Assembly: GCA_015065295.1 (NCBI GenBank)
Contig: SVQN01000014.1
Location: forward strand, 1 to 47,394
DNA from: Oscillospiraceae bacterium
GTDB lineage: Bacteria > Bacillota > Clostridia > Oscillospirales > CAG-272
Length of the DNA stretch: 47,394 nucleotides
Direction: 5' to 3'
The first letter of the stretch is position 1. Every line of letters starts with the position of its first letter. The position numbers and the translations under genes are program-made. A model generated the notes under the pieces. It worked only from the letters and a program-made list of their open reading frames with translations. It was not told where the DNA came from and ran no database searches. Shown in pieces: positions 25,676-33,381 of the stretch.

Positions 25676-26386
25676 ATGATCAAACGGACATCGGTAACCG
25701 ATCAGGCCATCGAAGAAATCAAAAACTATCTGTTGTCCGGGAACATAAAAACCGGCGAAAAACTGATAACGGAATTAGAACTTTCTGCCATGCTGGGCGT
25801 CGGACGTTCCACAGTACGCGAAGCAATCCGTACCCTTCAGGCAATGGGGTATGTGGAAATCCGTCCCGGAAAAGGCACCTTTGCCAAAGTGACATCCGAA
25901 GAGGAAATCTGTTCTCTCCGTGATCATGCCAGAGACTGGTTTACCGTAAACGAACGGACGCTGGAAGAATTTTTGCAGGTGCGTCATCTGGTGGAACCGA
26001 AAGCCGCTGAACTCGCCGCCGCTTATATCGATCCGGCAGGAATTGCGGATCTTCAGAAAGCACTGAATCGCTTTGAAGCCGCTGTCACGCAGGACAATAA
26101 TTCCGCTGAGCTCGCCGCCGCAGACCGCCAGTTCCACATCGGAATTGTCCGGGAAAGCAAGAACCAGCTTCTGTATCAATTCTATCTCCAGACTGACAAG
26201 CTGTTCATGCAGTACGCTACCCGGTCGTTCACCATGCTGAATCAGGAATATGCCAGAAAAACGCTGCAGGAACACAGAAACATTCTTTCAGCGATCTGTT
26301 CCGGAGATACGGTACAGGCAGAAAAGGCAATGACCGAACATCTGAATATTGCGAAAATACGTATGAATGTACTGTCCAGGGATTGA
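25676..26386 (+). CDS. GntR/FadR-subfamily transcriptional regulator
   Basis: This 236-residue regulator has an N-terminal winged helix (about residues 8-70, with LSAMLGVGRSTVREAIRTLQ as recognition unit and RPGKGTF as wing) and an FCD all-helical sensor domain (about 85-230, with VRHLVEPKAAELAA and ADRQFHIGIVRES). FCD domains bind small organic acids, often through a metal. It stands 124 bases upstream of the third orphan solute-binding protein, whose promoter is covered by a 22-bp perfect inverted repeat, the obvious candidate operator. The ATG is chosen because of GGAG upstream. Repression relieved by a sugar acid or similar ligand is inferred. Confidence 0.92.
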   Translation: MIKRTSVTDQAIEEIKNYLLSGNIKTGEKLITELELSAMLGVGRSTVREAIRTLQAMGYVEIRPGKGTFAKVTSEEEICSLRDHARDWFTVNERTLEEFLQVRHLVEPKAAELAAAYIDPAGIADLQKALNRFEAAVTQDNNSAELAAADRQFHIGIVRESKNQLLYQFYLQTDKLFMQYATRSFTMLNQEYARKTLQEHRNILSAICSGDTVQAEKAMTEHLNIAKIRMNVLSRD

Positions 26387-26432
26387 CCGCCGGAACCCTC
26401 CGAAATTTTGTCCATAAAATCCCAATAAACTC

Positions 26433-26461
26433 TTGACAGCTTTTTTGTTTTGTGATATTAT
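26433..26461 (+). promoter_or_regulatory. Promoter of the third orphan solute-binding protein
   Basis: TTGACA (26433-26438), 17 bases, TATTAT (26456-26461). The -10 box lies inside the left arm of the operator palindrome. Confidence 0.85.
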
Positions 26462-26497
26462 GACATCAGACAATATGATGTCATAATATCACAAAAC
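26447..26497. promoter_or_regulatory. Large operator palindrome over the promoter
   Basis: A perfect 22-bp inverted repeat (26447-26468 with 26476-26497) separated by 7 bases. Each arm contains the imperfect dyad TGAT-N8-ATCA, so two dimers could bind. It covers the -10 box, the start of transcription and the leader up to the ribosome binding site. The upstream GntR/FadR-type protein is the most likely ligand. The same sequence is not seen at other promoters of the window. Confidence 0.8.
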
Positions 26498-26510
26498 GGA
26501 GGTAATTTCT

Positions 26511-28028
26511 ATGATGAACAAAAAAATACAGCGGATTCTGTGTGTTTTGCTGGCTGCTCTGTTTCTCAGTTCCTGCGGTACGACTCCTACAGAAGAAACA
26601 GCCGCAAATATGGAAGCTCCTGACGTGAGTGCGGAACCGACCGAAGAAACTCCGGAAGAAACCGAGCCGGAAGAACCTCAGATTCCCGCGCCGGAAATCG
26701 AAGCGATTGACTGCGGCGGAGAAAATTATGTCGTTCTTGCCAGACAGATTGACGGCGGATATGTCTATCAGTTTGCCGAAATGACCGGCGATGTGGAAGG
26801 CGACGCAGTCGATCAGGCAATCTGGGAACGGAATCTGGCAATCGAAGAAAAATACGATCTGAAACTCGTTCCGGAATACGGCGGTGCCTGGGATATGAAT
26901 ACGATCATTCAGCAGGAAGTCAGCTCGGGCGGCGGAAACTATGATCTTCTTATGCCAATGGTTCAGTACGGACCCGTAATGGCACTGAACGGTCTGCTTA
27001 CCAACATGAACACGCTCCCGTACATCGACACATCCAAGCCATGGTGGTTCGGCAGTCTGATGGAGGATACCTCGATTAGCGGAAAGAATTACTGGTACGC
27101 GGGCAATATCAATGTTTCCATGCTGGACGGCGTGGCGGCAATGTTCTTCAACAAAAATATGGTCACCGACATGAATCTCGACAGCCCGTATCAGCTGGCA
27201 AAGGATGGCAAATGGACGTATGATGCCATGGAAACCATGTGCGAAGCTGTAACCAGTGACACAAACGGGGACGGTACCATCGGATTTGACGACCGGATGG
27301 GTCTGACCGTCAACGCCTTTGCATGGGGACCGATGTTCTACGGGACGGGAAGTTCCTTCATCAGCAAGGATACCGACGACCTGCCGGTCATTGACTTCGG
27401 CAACGAACGTACGATCTCCATTCTGCAGTCTCTCTGCGCTCTGCTGAACAACGACAGTGCAGTCATTCTGGTCAACCAGCATCCGGAACTGGAAACAAGC
27501 GGCGGCTGGGGTCAGGCTTCCATCGATATGTTCACGCAGGACCGCGCGCTGTTCTGGCTCGAAGTCATGTACGGAATGGCACAGCTCCGCGATATGGAAT
27601 CCGACTTCGGCGTTCTTCCGATTCCGAAATATGAGGAAGCCGACGAGTATGCAACCTATATCCATGTCGGACATTCTTCCGCCATTTCGATTCCCGTAAC
27701 CAATACGAATCTTGATCTTGCCGGACGCATTCTGGAAGATATGGCCTACGAATCTTATCGTGTCCTGCGTCCTGCTTATTATGATGTAACCCTTCAGAAA
27801 AAGACGGCACGCGACGAAGATTCCGGCGAAATGCTCGATATTCTTTATAAGAGCTTCCGTATGGACCTCGCATGGGCACTGTCTCAGAGCGGAATTGCAA
27901 TGGACTCTCTGATGAGAACTGTTATGATCGAAAATCAGAGCGATATTGTCTCCACCTTAGCCGGAAATCAGAAAACGTTGGACGCAACACTTAAGGGAAT
28001 TATCAAACAATTCAACCGACTGCCGTAA
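26511..28028 (+). CDS. Orphan extracellular solute-binding lipoprotein under GntR control
   Basis: This 505-residue protein has a signal peptide and lipobox (LSSC, Cys22), a long acidic Glu/Thr/Pro linker to about residue 65 and then the binding domain. Family landmarks shared with the other two orphan proteins are IWERNLAIEEKYDLKLV, KPWWFGSLMEDTSISGKNYW, the calcium-loop-like DTNGDGTIGFDDRMGL, SDFGVLPIPKYEEAD and ARDEDSGEMLDILY. CGGAGG precedes the ATG. No permease genes accompany it. A strong terminator follows, making it a single-gene transcript regulated by the palindrome at its promoter. Confidence 0.9.
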   Translation: MMNKKIQRILCVLLAALFLSSCGTTPTEETAANMEAPDVSAEPTEETPEETEPEEPQIPAPEIEAIDCGGENYVVLARQIDGGYVYQFAEMTGDVEGDAVDQAIWERNLAIEEKYDLKLVPEYGGAWDMNTIIQQEVSSGGGNYDLLMPMVQYGPVMALNGLLTNMNTLPYIDTSKPWWFGSLMEDTSISGKNYWYAGNINVSMLDGVAAMFFNKNMVTDMNLDSPYQLAKDGKWTYDAMETMCEAVTSDTNGDGTIGFDDRMGLTVNAFAWGPMFYGTGSSFISKDTDDLPVIDFGNERTISILQSLCALLNNDSAVILVNQHPELETSGGWGQASIDMFTQDRALFWLEVMYGMAQLRDMESDFGVLPIPKYEEADEYATYIHVGHSSAISIPVTNTNLDLAGRILEDMAYESYRVLRPAYYDVTLQKKTARDEDSGEMLDILYKSFRMDLAWALSQSGIAMDSLMRTVMIENQSDIVSTLAGNQKTLDATLKGIIKQFNRLP

Positions 28029-28056
28029 AACGCGGTATCCGGTTTCTGCAAACAGC

Positions 28057-28088
28057 AAAACAGCCTGTCTTTGGTGACAGGCTGTTTT
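28057..28088 (+). terminator. Terminator after the third orphan solute-binding protein
   Basis: A 13-bp perfect stem (28057-28069 with 28076-28088), with A-run on the left and T-run on the right. Confidence 0.92.
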
Positions 28089-28098
28089 GCTTATTTTT

Positions 28099-28224
28099 TC
28101 AATTTCCCACAGTATACAGCAGCCGATTCGCAAATACCGCCGAACCTGCCTCACTGAAGTGAACCAGATCCGCGCAGTACATCGACGGCAGTGCCGGAAT
28201 CAGCGGCTGTCCGGACAGAACGTG
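28099..28224 (-). pseudogene. C-terminal fragment of an SGNH esterase gene
   Basis: Read on the minus strand, this stretch encodes the last 41 residues and stop of a protein nearly identical to the end of the SGNH hydrolase encoded at 32250-33242: 34 of 41 residues match, including ADLVHF, which carries the catalytic Asp and His. The match continues past the stop codon in the A-rich trailer. Upstream of the matching part the frame has no similarity and no start signal, so the copy is truncated. It lies between two terminators and cannot be functional. Confidence 0.85.
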
Positions 28225-28262
28225 CATGACGTGCGAATGTCGCAGCATCGGAAAGGACGATG

Positions 28263-28288
28263 AAAAAAGCACCTGACGGTGCTTTTTT
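28263..28288 (-). terminator. Terminator of the GH109-like dehydrogenase gene
   Basis: An 11-bp stem (28263-28273 with 28278-28288) with a 4-base loop and runs of A and T, 18 bases after the stop on the minus strand. Confidence 0.9.
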
Positions 28289-28305
28289 GTATTCCTAAGG
28301 ATGAA

Positions 28306-29553
28306 TTATCTCCCAAACAGTTCCAGATACCGCTGCATCTGTTCGTCCGTCGGACGGTAATCCGGATGCGAGCAGCAGGGCAGATCGGGTTCACTGCCGT
28401 CGGTTCCGTAGAAAATGGTGTGACGGTCGTTTTCGTACTGCTTACGCGCTTCTTCCGTATGGAAATCCGGGATTTCGTACGGCTTGCCGCCTTCGAGCAT
28501 CGAACGGTGCGCGAGGATTGCCGTAGAGGACATCGCAACGGCGGAATGAACGTGGAACGGATGTTCCGGCTGCTTTCCTTCGCGGATGCAGTCAAGGAAC
28601 ATTCTTGCCGTAATATAGTCGGATCCGCCGTGGCCGCTTGCAAGAATCTTATCTTCGTCCGGATCGTTCCAGCCCGGGTCGTAGCAGTTGACTTCTTCCA
28701 TACCTTCGGGCTTCGTCCATCCGTTGTAGCGGAGCATGATCTTCGCGCCCATACCGCGGAGGTTTTCGATCTGACCTTCGGTACCGCAGATACGGTAAGC
28801 GTTATGGTGTGCCCCAAAACCGGCACAGCCCGTGATGCGGAAAATGGAACCGTCGTCGTTCTGCGTGGTGATGATCGCCGCGCGGTCGCCGTCGAAGCAG
28901 GCGTTCGGAACGTTGCCTTCCACGGGAGCGAATGCCGCAAATGCCGTGACCGTCTTCGGCGTAGCACCCGTCGCACGCATTACCGGACCGAGCGAATGGG
29001 TGATATAATAGGTACGCGCGCTGAAGTTGCGCCAGTGCTTGGTGAAATAGTTGTACGTCCGCTTGAAGCCGATATCCATCGGGTCGCCCGGATGGTTGTA
29101 TTCGCCTTCCGCGTAGATGATCTTGCCGAGTGTGCCGGTCTTTGCGATACGCTGCATTTCGCGGTTGAAGATCATCTGGGGATAGTTTTCCGCAAGGAAG
29201 TAAACCACATCCGGATATTTTTCGGACGCCCGGATGAGTTCAACACCTTCCGCCATCGTCCCGTTGCTGATGCACTCGGAGAAAACGTGGATTCCCTTTT
29301 CCATACAGCGGATGGCATACGGCGCGTGTTCATGGAAGTAGTTCGCCAGAATGACCGCGTCCATATCGTGTTCGATAAATTCATCGAAGTTTCTGTACAG
29401 AGTCGCGCTGCCGCCGATCCGATTGGCCGCATTGTTCAGACGTTCTTCGTGGAAGTCGCAGATCGCCGTGATCTCACAGCCGAGCCGCTGGAAATTTCCG
29501 GCAAGGTCTGCACCGCGTCCCGCGCCGAACACACCGATTTTGATAGGATTCAT
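28306..29553 (-). CDS. Gfo/Idh/MocA family oxidoreductase, GH109-like
   Basis: This 415-residue protein has an N-terminal Rossmann fold with the NAD loop IGVFGAGRGADLAGNF and a C-terminal alpha/beta domain. The late motif GHGGSDYITARMFLDCIREG followed by AVAMSSTAILAHRSMLEGG and IPDF is the pattern of GH109 glycosidases, which use tightly bound NAD to cleave alpha-GalNAc by transient oxidation. No signal peptide is seen, unlike many GH109 enzymes. The short start after AAGGAGG is used in place of a longer frame lacking a ribosome binding site. It may be an alpha-N-acetylgalactosaminidase or an ordinary sugar dehydrogenase; the motif favours the GH109-related clade. Confidence 0.78.
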   Translation of the reverse strand: MNPIKIGVFGAGRGADLAGNFQRLGCEITAICDFHEERLNNAANRIGGSATLYRNFDEFIEHDMDAVILANYFHEHAPYAIRCMEKGIHVFSECISNGTMAEGVELIRASEKYPDVVYFLAENYPQMIFNREMQRIAKTGTLGKIIYAEGEYNHPGDPMDIGFKRTYNYFTKHWRNFSARTYYITHSLGPVMRATGATPKTVTAFAAFAPVEGNVPNACFDGDRAAIITTQNDDGSIFRITGCAGFGAHHNAYRICGTEGQIENLRGMGAKIMLRYNGWTKPEGMEEVNCYDPGWNDPDEDKILASGHGGSDYITARMFLDCIREGKQPEHPFHVHSAVAMSSTAILAHRSMLEGGKPYEIPDFHTEEARKQYENDRHTIFYGTDGSEPDLPCCSHPDYRPTDEQMQRYLELFGR

Positions 29554-29593
29554 AAAAAACCTCCTTGAATTTTTGTGAGTTTTTGATATTTTC

Positions 29594-29622
29594 ATTATAA
29601 CACAGGCATGAGTATCTGTCAA
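29594..29622 (-). promoter_or_regulatory. Consensus promoter of the GH109-like gene
   Basis: On the minus strand: TTGACA (29622-29617), 17 bases, TATAAT (29599-29594), both boxes perfect. Confidence 0.88.
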
Positions 29623-29676
29623 GGATACACCATCTTCTCTGAGGGGGAATTTTTTTGACAGATTCACAAAAACCTA

Positions 29677-29705
29677 TAGGAATTTCCATGGATTTATGGT
29701 ATAAT
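29677..29705 (+). promoter_or_regulatory. Promoter of the amidohydrolase gene, weak -35
   Basis: TATAAT (29700-29705) with TAGGAA at 17 bases. The spacer contains TCCATGGA, a short palindrome. The leader is about 80 bases long. Confidence 0.5.
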
Positions 29706-29792
29706 ACCCCCAACAGGAGCCGTCGGCCGCACGCAGAGGACCGCCGGTTCATTCAAAGGATAACGTGTAATTTTTACGGAAAGGATTCCATT

Positions 29793-30692
29793 ATGGACAT
29801 CATCAAGAAAATCGACATTCACTCCCATGTCGTCGCATTTCCCCAGTGGGTTCCCGCGAATCGCGGCAGCGGCTATCGTATGCTGAGCGCGGAAGAATTA
29901 ATTGATATGCACGATCAGCTCGATATCGAACGCGGCGTTCTTCTTCCGATCGTGTCGCCGGAAGGTCAGTCCGTCACGATGAGCAATGAAGGCTGTCTCT
30001 ATACCGTGACCAATTATCCCGACCGGTTTTCGTGGTTCTGCAACGTCGATCCCCGCGCGATGAGCAATCATCCGACGAGCGAACTCTCCTATCTGCTCGA
30101 GCATTACAAAAATCTCGGCGCACGCGGTCTCGGCGAACTCACATCCAACCTGTATGTGGACGACCCGCGCATGGACAATCTGTTCTCCCACTGTGAAGAG
30201 GTCGGGCTTCCGGTACTGTTCCACATCTCCCCGGCGGTCGGATACTGGTACGGGATCGTGGATGATCTCGGACTGCCGCGTCTGGAAAAAATGCTGAAAA
30301 AGCATCCGAATCTGCAGTTTATCGGACATTCCCAGCCGTTCTGGAGCGAAATGTCCATCGAAAATACCGAAGAAACCCGCAACAATTATCCGACCGGCAA
30401 GGTCACGCCCGGTCGTCTGGTGTATCTGATGCGCGAATACGGCAACCTGTCCTGCGATCTCTCCGCCGGAAGCGGTGCCAACGCTCTGACGCGCGACCCC
30501 GAAAACGCCGTTTCGTTCCTGACCGAATTTCAGGACCGCATCTACTACGGCTGCGATATCTGCGCCACCTTCAACCGTCACCCGTTCACGTTCCGCGAAT
30601 TTCTCGACGGTCTTCGTGCCGACGGTGCGATTTCTGAAACCGTTTATTATAAAGTCTGCCGCGGAAATGCGGAAAAACTGCTGGGGCTGTGA
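29793..30692 (+). CDS. Amidohydrolase 2 family protein
   Basis: This 299-residue metal-dependent TIM-barrel protein has the IDIHSHV motif (His10, His12). Other typical stations are GLPVLFHISP, FIGHSQPFW, CDLSAGSGANAL and YYGCDI with the late Asp. The family includes decarboxylases and lactone hydrolases of sugar acids and aromatic acids; which reaction applies here is not visible. GGAAAGGA precedes the ATG, and a longer frame is rejected. Divergent from the GH109-like gene and followed by a hairpin element, it is probably a single-gene unit in a sugar-modifying neighbourhood. Confidence 0.85.
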   Translation: MDIIKKIDIHSHVVAFPQWVPANRGSGYRMLSAEELIDMHDQLDIERGVLLPIVSPEGQSVTMSNEGCLYTVTNYPDRFSWFCNVDPRAMSNHPTSELSYLLEHYKNLGARGLGELTSNLYVDDPRMDNLFSHCEEVGLPVLFHISPAVGYWYGIVDDLGLPRLEKMLKKHPNLQFIGHSQPFWSEMSIENTEETRNNYPTGKVTPGRLVYLMREYGNLSCDLSAGSGANALTRDPENAVSFLTEFQDRIYYGCDICATFNRHPFTFREFLDGLRADGAISETVYYKVCRGNAEKLLGL

Positions 30693-30701
30693 GGAGATGC
30701 G

Positions 30702-30752
30702 TTTGGGGAAACTTTTTGAAAAAAGTTTCCCCAAACCCCTTCAAAAACTTTT
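30702..30752. repeat. Hairpin element HE copy 3 (reverse), acting as terminator
   Basis: A 16-bp perfect stem (30702-30717 with 30720-30735) followed by the CCCCTTCAAAAAC tail common to the family, ten bases after the amidohydrolase stop. Confidence 0.85.
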
Positions 30753-30890
30753 CGACTGGAAAATAACAAATATAGTCTGTGCAATTCCGGTGCATCAAGT
30801 GAGGTTGATACAAACTTCGGGACAATTGTCAGCGACCTCGTTGCCTCGGCACAGGGGGATGTACAGCCTGACCTTTTGAAATTAAATTAA
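30753..30890 (+). other. Possible coding remnant upstream of the aminotransferase gene
   Basis: One frame reads 45 sense codons to a stop with a protein-like composition, including SSEVDTNFGTIVSDLVAS and GDVQPDLLKLN. It has no start codon or ribosome binding site and begins at the edge of the hairpin element. It could be the 3' end of a gene lost by a rearrangement, or chance. Origin not recognised. Confidence 0.25.
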
Positions 30891-30903
30891 GAAATTAAAT
30901 TAA
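30878..30903. repeat. Tandem 13-bp duplication
   Basis: GAAATTAAATTAA is repeated twice without a gap, about 25 bases before the aminotransferase start codon. It overlaps a TATACT box (30905-30910) that has no good -35 element, so it may form an AT-rich upstream element or a slippage tract. Confidence 0.8.
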
Positions 30904-30927
30904 TTATACTGAAAAGGAGAAGATACC

Positions 30928-32247
30928 ATGGAAAAACTCGCACTGCTCGGGGGAACCCCCGTACTGGACAAACAGCCGGACGAGCTGTTCAAGTGGCCGA
31001 TCATGACGCAGGAAGACTATGACGCCGCAATGGACGTTGTGTACAACAACAAATTCTCCGGTACCGATATCACCGAAAAATTCCAGGAAGAATTCGCCGC
31101 ATGGCAGGGAACGGAATATGCCATCGCGTACTGCAACGGTACCATGGCACTGACCTCCGCGATGTTTGCCATCGGTCTCGGCAAGGGGGACGAAATCATC
31201 TGCCCGACCAAGACCTACTGGGGCAGCGTATCGCAGGCGATCAACTTCGGCGCGTCCGCCGTATTCTGCAACATCAACGAAATGCTCAGCATGGACCCGA
31301 ACGATATCGAACGCTGCATCTCGCCCCGCACCAAGGCGATTGTGGTTGTTCATTACTTCGGTTATCCCTGCGACATGGACGCAATCATGGCGATTGCGAA
31401 GAAGCATAATCTGAAGGTCATCGAAGACGTTTCCCACGCACAGGGCGGTTTATATAAAGGAAAGAAAGTCGGCACGTTCGGCGACGTTGCCGCCATGTCC
31501 CTGATGAGCGGAAAGTCCTTTGCTGCCGGTGAACTTGGCATTCTTGTCACCGACAACCGCGAAATCTACGAACGCGCAATGGCATTCGGCCATTACGAAC
31601 GCAACAACGAACGCTACATCAAGGAATCGGACGATCTGAAATCCTATTTCCACATCGCACTGGGCGGCGCAAAGGGACGTGCCAACCAGCTTTGTTCCGC
31701 ACTGGCAAGAGTGCAGCTCAAGTATTACGACGAACGCTGTGCCGAAATCCGTAAAGCGATGAACTATTTCTGGGATCAGCTTGAAGGACTGCCGGGCATC
31801 TATGCCATCCGCGTGGACGAATCGACCGGCTCCAACATGGCGGGCTGGTACTGCGCGCAGGGCGGCTACCGTTCGGAAGAACTCCACGGTCTGTCGGTTG
31901 CGAAATTCTGCGAAGCGGTTCGTGCGGAAGGTTATACCGGATGCTGGAGCGGCGGCAATTTCTGTCTGCACAATCATCCCTTCTTCAAGACGTTTGACCT
32001 CCGCAACGAGGGCAAGCCGTCCCGTATCGTTTACAACGAATACGACGTAAGAGAAGACGACAATCTCTGCAAGCCCTCCGAAGCTATCGACTGCTTCAAC
32101 ATTCCGTGGTTCAAGCATTTCGACAAGGACGCGATCGACAAGTACGCCGCCGCATTCCGTAAAGTTATCGAAAATCACGAACAGCTTCTCGAAAACGACG
32201 CGGAAAAGAAGCAGGACGGCCGCTGGTACGGTACGGAAAACAAATAA
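30928..32247 (+). CDS. DegT/DnrJ/EryC1/StrS family aminotransferase
   Basis: This 439-residue PLP enzyme has KLALLGGTPV at the N-terminus, CNGTMALTSAM for phosphate binding, EDVSHAQGG (Asp167 pairs with the pyridine nitrogen) and SLMSGKSFAAGELG with Lys196 as the PLP lysine. The family transfers amino groups to keto sugars or keto-inositols. In a catabolic setting with Gfo/Idh dehydrogenases it might run in reverse on amino sugars, which is inference. AAAAGGAG precedes the ATG. The next gene starts two bases after its stop, so the two are co-transcribed. Confidence 0.92.
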   Translation: MEKLALLGGTPVLDKQPDELFKWPIMTQEDYDAAMDVVYNNKFSGTDITEKFQEEFAAWQGTEYAIAYCNGTMALTSAMFAIGLGKGDEIICPTKTYWGSVSQAINFGASAVFCNINEMLSMDPNDIERCISPRTKAIVVVHYFGYPCDMDAIMAIAKKHNLKVIEDVSHAQGGLYKGKKVGTFGDVAAMSLMSGKSFAAGELGILVTDNREIYERAMAFGHYERNNERYIKESDDLKSYFHIALGGAKGRANQLCSALARVQLKYYDERCAEIRKAMNYFWDQLEGLPGIYAIRVDESTGSNMAGWYCAQGGYRSEELHGLSVAKFCEAVRAEGYTGCWSGGNFCLHNHPFFKTFDLRNEGKPSRIVYNEYDVREDDNLCKPSEAIDCFNIPWFKHFDKDAIDKYAAAFRKVIENHEQLLENDAEKKQDGRWYGTENK

Positions 32248-32249
32248 TC

Positions 32250-33242
32250 ATGATGGAACAACGGATGAGTGCGGAGGAAGTTTATTCTCTGCAATTGCTT
32301 CACGGCTGCTGCGGTACTTATGAACTGAACGGGTATACCGGATTTTCCCGCTTTACGCCCGGTCAGCTCGCGTATTACGGCGAACGCAGTGACACGGATT
32401 TTCTCCGGAGCCATTGCTGGGCGGGAATTTATCTGGAATGCGTGACCGACGAGCCGGAAATTTCGTTTACTTACCGCCTGTACCTTGAAAAAGGATTTTA
32501 CGTCATGAACAGCGGCATCGACCTCTGGGAAAACGGCGTATTTGCCGCGCACTGGTCAGTTGATCCGGCGGAAACGGGCGATGTGACGGTCACATACCGC
32601 AGAAAACGGCGGGAACCGTCGGTGATCCGGCTGGTATTCCCGAACGGATGCGTTCTTCTGCCGCTGGAATTCCGTCTGGGCGACGCACGTCCGACGGCGA
32701 AACGGGAACGGACGATCCTGTTTTACGGCGATTCCATCACGCAGTCCGCGTACATTCCGAATCCGTCGCTGTCGTGGTATCATCCCGTGGCGGATCATCT
32801 GGGTGCGGAATATCTCAACCGCGGGATCGGTTCGATGATCTTTGACGACGCAAGCCTTCCGGAAGAATCGGACTGCCGTCCCGATTGGATTTTCATCGAA
32901 TACGGTGCGAACGATCTCGGCAAAACGCCCGACAACGATACCGCGCTGGCATCGGCGGACGCATGGATGAAAAAGCTGTGCCGCCTTTATCCGGATGCGG
33001 AAAAATATATCCTCCTGCCGGACTTTTTCCCGGAGGAAGGCGAAAGCGAAGCCATTCTCCGGCGGCGCGATCCCTATTGTGAGGGGCTGACGGCAATCGG
33101 GAATCCGCTCGGTGTGAACGTTCTGTCCGGACGGCCGCTGATTCCGGCACTGCCGTCGATGTACTGCGCGGATCTGGTTCACTTCAATGAGGCAGGTTCA
33201 GCGGTATTTGCGGGAAATCTTCTGTATGCCGTGCGGAATTGA
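32250..33242 (+). CDS. SGNH/GDSL hydrolase (carbohydrate esterase-like)
   Basis: This 330-residue protein has an N-terminal beta-sandwich of about 145 residues and an SGNH catalytic domain: FYGDSITQ (Ser162), RGIGSM, EYGANDL and ADLVHFN (Asp308, His311). The layout is that of two-domain acetylxylan-type esterases, which remove acetyl groups from sugars; the exact substrate is not known. It has no signal peptide. Coupled to the aminotransferase gene. A truncated, inverted copy of its last 41 codons lies at 28099-28224, showing a recent duplication or rearrangement. Confidence 0.88.
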   Translation: MMEQRMSAEEVYSLQLLHGCCGTYELNGYTGFSRFTPGQLAYYGERSDTDFLRSHCWAGIYLECVTDEPEISFTYRLYLEKGFYVMNSGIDLWENGVFAAHWSVDPAETGDVTVTYRRKRREPSVIRLVFPNGCVLLPLEFRLGDARPTAKRERTILFYGDSITQSAYIPNPSLSWYHPVADHLGAEYLNRGIGSMIFDDASLPEESDCRPDWIFIEYGANDLGKTPDNDTALASADAWMKKLCRLYPDAEKYILLPDFFPEEGESEAILRRRDPYCEGLTAIGNPLGVNVLSGRPLIPALPSMYCADLVHFNEAGSAVFAGNLLYAVRN

Positions 33243-33253
33243 AAAAAATAACG

Positions 33254-33324
33254 TGAGTTCGACGAAATAAAATTTCTTCTCAGCGGAACGATTGTTTTGG
33301 CTCCTGCAAATTTTGTCGAACTCA
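33254..33324. repeat. Inverted repeat upstream of the LRR/cohesin/dockerin gene
   Basis: TGAGTTCGAC (33254-33263) and GTCGAACTCA (33315-33324) are perfect complements 51 bases apart, with further partial pairing inside (AAATAAAATTT with AAATTTT). The right arm contains the -35 box of the following gene. Operator, or 3' hairpin of the esterase transcript. Confidence 0.6.
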
Positions 33325-33341
33325 TGTTGTATCTGTATTTT
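33313..33341 (+). promoter_or_regulatory. Candidate promoter of the LRR/cohesin/dockerin gene
   Basis: TTGTCG (33313-33318), 17 bases, TATTTT (33336-33341). Weak, but correctly placed about 35 bases before the start codon. Confidence 0.45.
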
Positions 33342-33381
33342 TTAAATTTACTTCATGAAATTATGCAGAAAGGCATCAAAG

